Assembly (NCBI GenBank): GCA_964615935.1
Contig: CAZTTG010000024.1
Coordinates: forward strand, 11,979-75,978
Origin: CAZTTG01 sp964615935
Lineage (GTDB): Bacteria > Planctomycetota > UBA1135 > GCA-002686595
Length of the DNA stretch: 64,000 nt
Direction of reading: 5' to 3'
The position numbers and the translations under genes were made by a program. The notes beneath the pieces are model-generated. The model had not been told where the DNA came from. It did not search any database and was given only the letters and a program-made list of their open reading frames with translations. Shown in pieces: positions 26,274-35,605 of this stretch (position 1 is its first letter; the number at the start of each line of letters is the position of its first letter).

Positions 26274-28166
26274 ATGCGCCGTTCGATCCCGATCTCGATC
26301 CTGATCCTCTTCGCGGCGGCGGCCCCGGCGGCCGTGGCCCAGGCGCCCGACCACGTCGCGAGCGCTCCCGGCACGGAGCGCCATCCCGACGACGACGGGC
26401 TGATCGTCCGCCAGGCGATCCGAGTCTCGCTCGGCGCCGACGGTCGGGTGGAGCGCCGCGTGGAGAGCGCCCTGAAGATGCTCACGGCCTACCTGCCGCG
26501 GCACGACCACTACGATCCGCGGATCCCGTGGAACGACGCCCGATCGACGCTGCGCCTCGATCGCATCCGGACCTGGATGGCCGATGGCACGCTCGTCGAC
26601 GCCCAGGCGAACTCCGTGGTCCCGAACACGGCCGACGAGCTCGCGTGGGCCGTGCCCTACGCCCACATGCGCCAGAAGGTGGTCGCCCACGTGGGGGTGG
26701 AGCACGGAGCCACCTCGGAGCTGGCCTACACCATCGCGGACCGCCGGGCCTGGGACGACCCCTTCCAGGGCGTGCTCGACCTGCAGGGACTGCTGCCGAT
26801 CCTGGAGCAGGAGATCACCATCGAGGTGCCCGAGGGGACTCCGCTCCGGATCGCGGGGATCGGCTGCGAGCTCGAGCCGGAGGTCGAGAGCGCCGACGGG
26901 AGGACCACCTACACCGTCCGCCGGAAGGACGTGCCGGCGGTCAACCCGTCCGAGCTCTCCGGGGATCAGCGGGTTCACGACCGGCTGGCGTGGTCCGTCC
27001 TCGGGAGCTGGGAGCACGCCGCCCGGCTGCTCGCGGCCCGGTGCGAGGAGGCCATTCGGGTCGACGAGACCGTCGAGAGCCGGGCCCGGGACCTCGCCAG
27101 GGGGCTCCTGCTGCCGGAGGAGCGGATCGGCAGGCTTCACGACTTCGTCGTCGAGGGCCTGCGAACCGTGGACTGGCCGATCGCCGACTTCGCCCTCGAG
27201 ATGAGGCGGTCGGGGGCCGTCCTGGACAGCAGCGTGGGCCATCCCCTGGACAAGGCCGTCCTCCTGCTGGCTCTCCTGCGAGCGGAGGGATTCGACTCCC
27301 GGATCGCCCTGGCCTCCGCGGATCCGCTGATCGCCGAGGGCGTGGCCGCGTGGGATCAGCTCGATCGCGTCTGGGTGCGCGTGCGCTTCGACGGGAGGGA
27401 GCTCTGGCTCGATCCGACGGCTTCGGCCGACGAGCGCAACCGCCTCCACCTCGCGGGGCTTCCGGTCCTGGTGCTGGACTGGCCGAGGTCCGATCTGGTG
27501 GTGTTGCCCGAGCTCTCCGCCGAGGAGAACGGCGCCGCGCTGCGGATCACGGCCGCGCTCGAGCCCCACGGGGATGCGCTGGCCCTCTCGGGTACCGCGG
27601 ACCTCGATCTGTTCGCCCGCTACAACCCGATGGCGGCCTATGATCGCACGGCCAACCGCCAGGCCGCGGTGGCCCGGGGGGTGGTCGGCGCCCTGGGTCG
27701 GGCCGCGGTGGACGAGGTGTTCGTCGCCAGGCAGAGCGACCGCCTGAGCTCGATGAGGGTCGAGTTTTCGGGCGGGGAGATCCCGGTACCACGCCACGGT
27801 CTGGTGCGGCTGAGCCTGCCCCGAGTGCCCGGCGGCGTCACCGCTTCGGAGCTCCAGCTCCACCGGAGAACCCGCACGGCCCCGCTGCGGCTCCCCCGAG
27901 GACCGGCGACGGAGACGGTGCAGGTGGACCTGAGCCTGCCCGAGGGCTTCGAGCTGGTCTACGCCCCCGCGGAGACCGCGATCCTCTTCTCGGTGGGGAG
28001 TCTCACCCGCAGCGTCGAGCTGGAGGGCCGGACCTTGCGGTGCAGGACGCGGATCTCGCTCGAGAGCGCCGAGGTGCCGCCCGGATCCTACCCCGAGCTG
28101 CGCGAGATGATCGCCGCCCTGGAGAGCGAGGCCGCGAGCACCATCCTTCTGCGCCGGGTGGACTGA
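26274..28166 (+). CDS. DUF3857/transglutaminase-like protein lacking catalytic residues
   Basis: 630-residue exported paralogue of the preceding gene: signal peptide (1-22, AAAVAQ-A region), DUF3857 domain (about 45-240), transglutaminase-like core (about 285-385) and C-terminal beta domain. The cysteine position is proline (P324 in SVGHPLDKA, aligned with SGVCKDKA). The histidine position is arginine (R365 in LDRVWVRV, where active enzymes have HxWV). The aspartate D380 in LWLDPTA is kept. It is therefore a likely pseudoenzyme, perhaps a partner or substrate-recognition subunit of its neighbour. AGGAGG overlapping the previous stop gives strong coupled translation. Confidence 0.86.
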   Translation: MRRSIPISILILFAAAAPAAVAQAPDHVASAPGTERHPDDDGLIVRQAIRVSLGADGRVERRVESALKMLTAYLPRHDHYDPRIPWNDARSTLRLDRIRTWMADGTLVDAQANSVVPNTADELAWAVPYAHMRQKVVAHVGVEHGATSELAYTIADRRAWDDPFQGVLDLQGLLPILEQEITIEVPEGTPLRIAGIGCELEPEVESADGRTTYTVRRKDVPAVNPSELSGDQRVHDRLAWSVLGSWEHAARLLAARCEEAIRVDETVESRARDLARGLLLPEERIGRLHDFVVEGLRTVDWPIADFALEMRRSGAVLDSSVGHPLDKAVLLLALLRAEGFDSRIALASADPLIAEGVAAWDQLDRVWVRVRFDGRELWLDPTASADERNRLHLAGLPVLVLDWPRSDLVVLPELSAEENGAALRITAALEPHGDALALSGTADLDLFARYNPMAAYDRTANRQAAVARGVVGALGRAAVDEVFVARQSDRLSSMRVEFSGGEIPVPRHGLVRLSLPRVPGGVTASELQLHRRTRTAPLRLPRGPATETVQVDLSLPEGFELVYAPAETAILFSVGSLTRSVELEGRTLRCRTRISLESAEVPPGSYPELREMIAALESEAASTILLRRVD

Positions 28167-28185
28167 GGACGCGCGGGGGGCCCTG

Positions 28186-29592
28186 TCAGGGGAGGGGCTC
28201 CCCCGGCTCCCGCCACGAGGCCACCTTCTGGTCACCCGAGCTCTCGCAGCCCGACTCCGGCTGCGTCTCGAGCACGCTGATCTCCCCGTCCTCGCAGCGC
28301 AGCCGCCGACCCTGCCCCTCCTCCAGGGTGGCCAGCTCCACCGGACCGCCCCAGACGGCCGACAGGTTGCGCAGGGAGTCCCCCGCCGCCGCCAGCTGCA
28401 GGTCCCGCCCGTCGTGGCGGTGCACCAGGGCGAGTCCCCCGCCCCCCTCGCCGTCGACCCCGACCAGCTCGATCTGGGGCAGCCCCCCCCACGACAGGTC
28501 CTGCAGCAGCCGCTCCTTGACCTTGCGCCAGTCGCGGTCCAGCACCTCGGTCCGGCCGCTGCGCGGGTTGCGGCCGAAGAGGAAGAGCTCGTTCCGCGCG
28601 CAGAAGCCCTCATCGAAGAGCTCGTCGATGAGGCTGGCGTCGTTGTGCACCCGCCGCAGGCGGAAGAGATCCAGCTCGCGCTCCGCGGCATAGCGGTACA
28701 GCTCGATGCCCAGCTTGTAGGGATTGAGCTGCCCGGGGGCCTGGACCGTGGCCGAGCTGTGGCGGTCGGCGAACTCGACCACCTCCGAGGGCAGGAGCAG
28801 CCCGCCCGTGAGCAGGCGGCTGTGCCAGTAGGAGGCCCAGCCCTCGTTGGCGATCTTGGTCATCCGCTGGGGCTGGAAGTAGTAGGCCTCCCCGCGCACG
28901 ATGCGCACCACGTCCCGCTGCCACTCCTCCAGGCGCCCGTGCTCCATCACGTAGCCCAGCACGTCGTGGGTGGGCAGCCGCGCCGGCCGGGCCGGACCGT
29001 CCTCCCCCACTCCGCCGGCCCCCGGGGGCGCCGCCCCGGAGAGCTCCGGCCGCAGGCTCGCGCGCAGCGAGAGGTAGGGATCGATCAGGTTGTCGATCGA
29101 CAGCACCCGGTCCAGGAACTGCTCCACCGGCTCCCGCCCCAGCTTGTCGATGTAGCGCCGGATGCGCGTGCTGAAGGCGGCCATGGTGTCCAGCATCCGG
29201 CGATCGGTGGCCTGGAACCAGCAGTTGTGGGTGAAGAAGTCGGCGTGCGCGAAGACGTGCGCCATCACCAGCTTCTGCTCCAGGGCCGTGTTGGAGCCCA
29301 CCAGGTAGGCATAGACGGGGTCGTTGTTGATGACCAGCTCGTAGATCTTGGACAGGCCGTACTCATACCCCTTGTCCAGCCGCTCGAACTCCATGCCGAA
29401 GCGCCAGGAGGGGTAGCGCACCGGGAAGCCGCCATAGGCCGCCACCCCGTTCACGCGCCGCGAATCAAGCAGCACGAAGACCACCTCGGGGAAGTCCAGC
29501 CCGCTGGCGCGGGCGACCGCCTCGATGTGCGCCGCTTGGGCCCTCAACTCGGGGGGCAGCGACTGCTGAAACTCGAAGGCGTTCCCGTCCAT
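28186..29592 (-). CDS. spoVR: SpoVR family protein
   Basis: 468-residue SpoVR-type cytoplasmic protein. The family start (LDFPEVVFVLLDSRRVNGVA, FPVRYPSWRFGMEFERL, KGYEYGLSKIYELVINNDP) and the histidine-rich core (VMAHVFAHADFFTHNCWF, about 103-120) are conserved; MTKIANEGWASYWHSRLL is also typical. Named for a Bacillus spore-cortex gene, but in non-sporulating bacteria it travels with prkA and yeaH in stress-survival clusters, as here. Biochemical activity is not established. The ATG lies three bases after the yeaH stop. The stretch near 185-205 is a proline/glycine linker unlike most homologues. Confidence 0.95.
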   Translation of the reverse strand: MDGNAFEFQQSLPPELRAQAAHIEAVARASGLDFPEVVFVLLDSRRVNGVAAYGGFPVRYPSWRFGMEFERLDKGYEYGLSKIYELVINNDPVYAYLVGSNTALEQKLVMAHVFAHADFFTHNCWFQATDRRMLDTMAAFSTRIRRYIDKLGREPVEQFLDRVLSIDNLIDPYLSLRASLRPELSGAAPPGAGGVGEDGPARPARLPTHDVLGYVMEHGRLEEWQRDVVRIVRGEAYYFQPQRMTKIANEGWASYWHSRLLTGGLLLPSEVVEFADRHSSATVQAPGQLNPYKLGIELYRYAAERELDLFRLRRVHNDASLIDELFDEGFCARNELFLFGRNPRSGRTEVLDRDWRKVKERLLQDLSWGGLPQIELVGVDGEGGGGLALVHRHDGRDLQLAAAGDSLRNLSAVWGGPVELATLEEGQGRRLRCEDGEISVLETQPESGCESSGDQKVASWREPGEPLP

Positions 29593-29595
29593 GCC

Positions 29596-30702
29596 TCAGC
29601 GCCCCGCCCCCAGGAAGGTCCGGATGGCCTCCGGGATGTCGCCGCGCTCGGTCACGGAGGCGGTGACCACGTTCTCCTCGCGCCCCAGCGCCTCGTCCAG
29701 GTCCTTCTTGAACTGACCCGAGCCGTAGGCGCTCTTGACCTGCCCATAGCAGAACTGGTTCACCCGCGGCAGGATCTCGTCCCGCAGCAGACTCACGCAG
29801 CGCTCGGTGTCCCGCGCCGACCAGTTGTCGCCGTCCGAGTAGTGGAAGGGGTAGATGTTCCAGTCGTCCGGCCGGTACTTCTCGGTGATCAGCTTCAGGC
29901 ACAGCTCATAGGCCGAGGAGATCTTGGTGCCCCCGGACTCGCGCAGGTGGAAGAAGGTGTCCTGCTCGACCACCTTGGCCACGGCGTCGTGGACCAGGTA
30001 CACCACCTCCAGGTTGCGGTACTGGCTGCGCAGCCAGGTGTCGATCCAGAAGGCCTTGATGCGCACGATGTCCTTCTGCTCGCGCCCCATCGAGCCGGAG
30101 ACGTCCATCATGTGGAAGATCACCGCCGAGGACTCCGGCTGGGGACAGGCCTTGCGGCTGCGATAGCGCATGTCCTCGCGGATGGGCACCACCCGCGGAT
30201 CGTCGGCGTCCCACTGGCCGGAGGCGATGGTGCGCTTGAGCGCGTACCGGTAGGTCCGTCGAAAATGGCGCAGCGAATCGGGCCCCGCCTGGCGGATGCT
30301 GGTGTAGCGCCCGCCCTCGGTGGCCACCTCACGGTTTCCCTTGGGCAGGATGTTGGGGAGCCCCAGCTCGCTGCCCAGCATCTCGGCCAGCTCGGCCAGC
30401 TCCACTTCGACCTCCAGGATGTGCTGGCCCTCCTGATCGCCGGCGGTCCCCTCGCCCTCGGCCTCGCCCTGGGCCCCCTTGACCGGATCGCCCTTGTCGC
30501 CCGGTCCCTGCCCCACACCCGACTTCTGGTTCTCCCCGAAGCGGAAGCGCGGCAGCTCGATCTGGGGGATGGGCACCGAGACCACCTTCTCGCCGCGACG
30601 GGCGATCAGCTCGGAGGTCGAGAGGTACTTCTTCAGATCCTGGCGGATCTTGCCGCGCACGACCTCCCGGAAGCGGGCCCGATCGGCGTCGATGCGGAAC
30701 AT
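29596..30702 (-). CDS. yeaH: YeaH/YhbH family protein (DUF444, VWA-like)
   Basis: 368-residue DUF444 protein, middle gene of the prkA-yeaH-spoVR trio. The N-terminal DRARFREVVRGKIRQDLKKY and VSVPIPQIELPRFRFG are the family start. A low-complexity acidic/glycine stretch (about 58-90) precedes the VWA-like half, whose MIDAS-type motif DVSGSMG lies near residue 198. The C-terminus carries IYPFHYSDGDNW. In Enterobacteria yeaG-yeaH is a stationary-phase and nitrogen-stress operon. The protein probably binds or presents targets to the PrkA kinase; this is inferred from context. It begins 13 bases after the prkA stop. Confidence 0.94.
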   Translation of the reverse strand: MFRIDADRARFREVVRGKIRQDLKKYLSTSELIARRGEKVVSVPIPQIELPRFRFGENQKSGVGQGPGDKGDPVKGAQGEAEGEGTAGDQEGQHILEVEVELAELAEMLGSELGLPNILPKGNREVATEGGRYTSIRQAGPDSLRHFRRTYRYALKRTIASGQWDADDPRVVPIREDMRYRSRKACPQPESSAVIFHMMDVSGSMGREQKDIVRIKAFWIDTWLRSQYRNLEVVYLVHDAVAKVVEQDTFFHLRESGGTKISSAYELCLKLITEKYRPDDWNIYPFHYSDGDNWSARDTERCVSLLRDEILPRVNQFCYGQVKSAYGSGQFKKDLDEALGREENVVTASVTERGDIPEAIRTFLGAGR

Positions 30703-30715
30703 GTCCGGCTGGGCG

Positions 30716-32761
<2,046 letters not shown>

Positions 32762-33027
32762 GGCGAGGAGCGTGGTTGCGATCGACGTTCGACGTGCTAT
32801 GCCGGGGACGACGGCTCTCGTCGATGTGATCGGGGGCGATCCCCACCCCCTTCGGCCCCCCTCGTTCCAGAACTGGAGCAAACGGGGCGCCTTCGAGGGG
32901 TGCGCCGGGCCCTGCCGAGTCCGAGGTCTCGCGAGGGGCTCAGCCCCCCCGGGACCGTGCCCGCCCTTCCGCGGGGCTACGGGGCCGCAGGGGGGGAGGG
33001 GGGGCTCAAAAACCACCGTAGGGGGGA

Positions 33028-33055
33028 CCACACGATTTGACCCCAAAAAGTGTGG
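33028..33055. repeat. Inverted repeat CCACAC...GTGTGG
   Basis: Perfect 6-base arms (33028-33033 and 33050-33055) separated by 16 AT-rich bases. Possible operator upstream of prkA. Short enough that chance is not excluded. Confidence 0.35.
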
Positions 33056-33082
33056 AAAAGTTAAGTTGTGAAAGTCATACAA

Positions 33083-33109
33083 AATGTTTCAAAGACATAA
33101 AGAAACATT
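33083..33109. repeat. Inverted repeat AATGTTTC...GAAACATT beside sequence gap
   Basis: Perfect 8-base arms (33083-33090, 33102-33109) around an 11-base loop, in the only strongly AT-rich island of the window. It could be an operator for a dimeric regulator or a stem-loop; the following 10 Ns suggest the assembler stumbled here. Confidence 0.5.
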
Positions 33110-33114
33110 GCGGG

Positions 33115-33124
33115 NNNNNNNNNN
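33115..33124. other. Short assembly gap (10 N)
   Basis: Ten Ns between the AT-rich island and a C-rich run upstream of the M28 peptidase gene. The true length is unknown. Confidence 0.95.
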
Positions 33125-33208
33125 GCGAAAATCCCCCCTCCCGCGCCTCCCCGACCCCGGGGGCCCCCTGGAATGGAGTCCCTTGCCCCCCGGGGCTAAG
33201 ATCCACCC

Positions 33209-34228
33209 ATGCCCCCCGGCCTCCGTCCCCGACTTGGACGTCGCTCCTGCGCGCCCTGGCTGCCCCTGCTGCTGGCCGCCCTGCTCGCCGGCTGCGACCG
33301 CTCCGGCGCCTCCCCCGCTCTGCCGCAGGAGCCCGCCTCCGCCCCGGGCTTCGACGCGGACCGGGCCTGGGCGCACCTGGTGGCCCAGGTCGAGATCGGC
33401 CCGCGCCCCTCCGGCACATCCGGGGCCGAGGAGAACCGCCGCCTGATCGAGCGCGAGCTGCGCGCGGTGGGCCTCGAGCCCCGGCGCGAGACCTTCGTCG
33501 CGCGCCCCCCATCCTCGGTGGGCATCCCCTCGGTGAGCATGGCCAACGTGGTGGTCGACCTCCCCGGCCGCGCCGGCGAGGGCGGCGCGGCGCCGCCCAT
33601 CCTCACCTTCGGCGCCCACTACGACACCAAGCGCAAGGTCCCCCGCGATCGCTTCGACGGCGAGCTGGTGGGGGCCAACGACGGGGCGTCGGGGGTGGCG
33701 GTCCTGCTCGAGATGGCCCGGGTCCTGGCGGCCGGCGAGCCGCGCACCTTCACCCTGCGGCTGCTCTTCCTGGACGGAGAGGAAGCGCTTCGCTGGCAGT
33801 GGGCCGATCCCGACAACCGCTACGGCTCCCGCGAGCACGTCCGCCGGCTGAAGAAGAGCGGGGAGCTGGAGCGCACCAAGGCCTTCGTCCTGCTCGACAT
33901 GGTGGCCGACAAGCGCCTGCAGCTCCAGCAGGAGCTCGACTCGGACCCGCGCATCCTGGCGATCTTCTTCGGGGCCGCCGAGAGGAACGGCGACCTGCGG
34001 CACGTATGGGGGCCGCGCGAGGCCATCCGGGACGACCACCTGTCCTTCATCGAGGCCGGGATCCCCAGCGTCGACCTGATCGACCTCCACTTCCCGGACT
34101 CCTGGAACGGCTACTGGCACACGCCCGAGGACAACCTCGACCACGTCTGCAAGGAGAGCATGAAGGTCGTCGGGGACATGGTGCTCACGGCCCTGCCCGA
34201 GCTCGAGCGGCACGTGCTCGAGCGCTGA
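33209..34228 (+). CDS. M28 family zinc peptidase / glutaminyl-cyclase-like lipoprotein
   Basis: 339-residue predicted lipoprotein (hydrophobic LLLAALLAGC lipobox, cysteine near residue 29) with an M28 aminopeptidase fold. Zinc-site motifs are in order: FGAHYDT (about 133-139), GANDGASGVA (about 154-163), LFLDGEEA (about 187-194), the conserved DDHLSF (about 275) and WHTPEDNLDHV (about 305-315). The DDHLSFIEAGIPSVDLID segment is especially like bacterial and animal glutaminyl-peptide cyclotransferases, so N-terminal pyroglutamate formation is as plausible as aminopeptidase activity. Anchored outside the cytoplasmic membrane. No good ribosome site precedes the ATG at 33209. It faces the M14-like pair across two hairpins. 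Confidence 0.9.
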   Translation: MPPGLRPRLGRRSCAPWLPLLLAALLAGCDRSGASPALPQEPASAPGFDADRAWAHLVAQVEIGPRPSGTSGAEENRRLIERELRAVGLEPRRETFVARPPSSVGIPSVSMANVVVDLPGRAGEGGAAPPILTFGAHYDTKRKVPRDRFDGELVGANDGASGVAVLLEMARVLAAGEPRTFTLRLLFLDGEEALRWQWADPDNRYGSREHVRRLKKSGELERTKAFVLLDMVADKRLQLQQELDSDPRILAIFFGAAERNGDLRHVWGPREAIRDDHLSFIEAGIPSVDLIDLHFPDSWNGYWHTPEDNLDHVCKESMKVVGDMVLTALPELERHVLER

Positions 34229-34283
34229 CGGCCATTCGCCTCCGACCGGCCGGACTGGACGGCGCCGACTCCTCGGCGCGCCT

Positions 34284-34336
34284 GCACCACCTGCTCGCTG
34301 CGCTCGCGTGGTGCGGGCGGGCTCCTGACGGAGCCC
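34284..34336. terminator. Two hairpins between convergent genes
   Basis: GCACCAC (34284-34290) / GTGGTGC (34308-34314) and GGGCTCC (34319-34325) / GGAGCCC (34330-34336, 4-base loop) are perfect arms in the 126 bases separating the M28 gene from the convergent M14-like gene. No T-runs; probably a bidirectional terminator region. Confidence 0.5.
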
Positions 34337-34354
34337 GACGGGCGCTCGTAGGCT

Positions 34355-35605
34355 CTACCGCAGCTCGACCGTCCGCCGGTCCCGACCCGAGCGCGGGGCC
34401 TCGACCTCGAGCTCCAGGCTCGAGCCCTCGGCCGCCTCCACGAGCAGCCGGACCGTCACCTCCTGGCCCCCCTCGAGCATCCCCAGAGACGGCGCCGGAT
34501 CGTCCCCGTCGCTGCGCACCCGGAAGACCTCCTCCCCGGACTGGCGCAGGGCGGTGGCCAGCCGGCGCCCGCCGCTGAGCCGCAGCCGGGCGCTCCCGCC
34601 CGCGGCCCCTCGACAGCACAGGGCGGACAGCGAGCCGGCGTTGCGCACCGGCACGTCGAGCTGCCACAGGTCGTTCCTGAGGCGCGCCAGCTCCACCTCG
34701 CCCAGCTGCACCCGGGGCAGGGCGGCGGAGAGCTCCCCGGTGAGCTCGAGGATCCGCTCCCCGTGGCGCCGCGGCCCGCCGGGCTCGCTCCCCGAGCCGG
34801 GCGGGGCGATGGGGATCGAGTAGCCGTGGGCGCCCAGCTGCCGGTGGGCGAACTCGAGGAGGGAGCCGCCCCGCCCCACTCCATCGGCATAGACCAGGAA
34901 GGGCTGGGGCTCCTCCCGGTCGTGACTGCAGCCCGGATCGTCGGGGTCGCAGATCGTGACGTCGCTCGCCGATCCGGGAGGCGGCGTGACCAGGAGCTGC
35001 ACCACCGAGATCTCCGGGTGCGCGAGCAGGAAGTCGGTCAGCGCGCGCGTCACGGGGTGCGAGCCCGGGTAGGGGCCGGCCGCGGGCCCGAAGCGCCAGG
35101 GATCCCAGCCGATCGGGAAGTTGCGATCGATCTCGACCTCGCCGGTGGCTCCGGCCGCCCCGCCGTCGGGATCCGCGAGCGGGATCGCGTAGAGCACCAC
35201 GTCGGCCAGCGCGCCTTCGGCCCGCGAGCGGCCCGCCAGATCGAAGAGCGCCTGCAAGGCGCTCTCCGACGACGCCGAGTCGCCCGGCCACAGGCCGGCG
35301 CACAGCAGCATGGCGGGCTTGTCCTGCGGGGGGCCGCCGGCGGGATCGTTGAAGGTCACCAGCGGGATCGGCCGGCCGCTCCGCCCCGCGCCGATGGACC
35401 CCACCACCACGCGCTCGGGGAAGTCGCGCGCGAGCCGGTCCAGCGCCTCCACCAGAGCGGGGTGGTCGGGGGTTCGGTCGCGGTCGGCGGGGGCGCTCGC
35501 CTCTCCGGCCTCGGCTCCCGTCGTGGAGTCCTGCGCGGGATCCTGCGAGGAGGCCCGCGAGGCGACGGCCAGGGCGCCGAGCAGGAGGGCGATCCCCGCC
35601 CTCAC
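34355..35605 (-). CDS. M14 carboxypeptidase-like exported protein, zinc ligands not evident
   Basis: 416-residue exported protein (GTG start, hydrophobic IALLLGALAVASRA, cleavage near ASS-Q). The fold-level landmarks of M14 peptidases are present: GSIGAGRSGRPIPLVTF (substrate-loop start) and EVEIDRNFPIGWDP (the DRNFP substrate-binding motif). The HxxE zinc motif expected near LLCAGLWPGDSASSES is absent, and the later histidine region reads QLLVTPPPGSAS, so hydrolytic activity is doubtful. The start overlaps the stop of its larger paralogue (GTGA). The tail is a beta-sandwich-like region (about 300-416). Last gene of the nrdR-smc run. Confidence 0.72.
   Translation of the reverse strand: MRAGIALLLGALAVASRASSQDPAQDSTTGAEAGEASAPADRDRTPDHPALVEALDRLARDFPERVVVGSIGAGRSGRPIPLVTFNDPAGGPPQDKPAMLLCAGLWPGDSASSESALQALFDLAGRSRAEGALADVVLYAIPLADPDGGAAGATGEVEIDRNFPIGWDPWRFGPAAGPYPGSHPVTRALTDFLLAHPEISVVQLLVTPPPGSASDVTICDPDDPGCSHDREEPQPFLVYADGVGRGGSLLEFAHRQLGAHGYSIPIAPPGSGSEPGGPRRHGERILELTGELSAALPRVQLGEVELARLRNDLWQLDVPVRNAGSLSALCCRGAAGGSARLRLSGGRRLATALRQSGEEVFRVRSDGDDPAPSLGMLEGGQEVTVRLLVEAAEGSSLELEVEAPRSGRDRRTVELR

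Larger units (their letters stand above)
32762..33208. other. Divergent intergenic region with AT-rich island
   Basis: 447 bases without a gene between prkA (minus) and the M28 peptidase gene (plus). Most of it is G/C homopolymer-rich. About 85 bases (33030-33114) are strikingly AT-rich for this genome and carry two inverted repeats, ending at a 10-N gap (33115-33124). It should hold the promoter of the prkA operon and perhaps that of the peptidase gene, but no confident -35/-10 pair was found. Confidence 0.7.
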
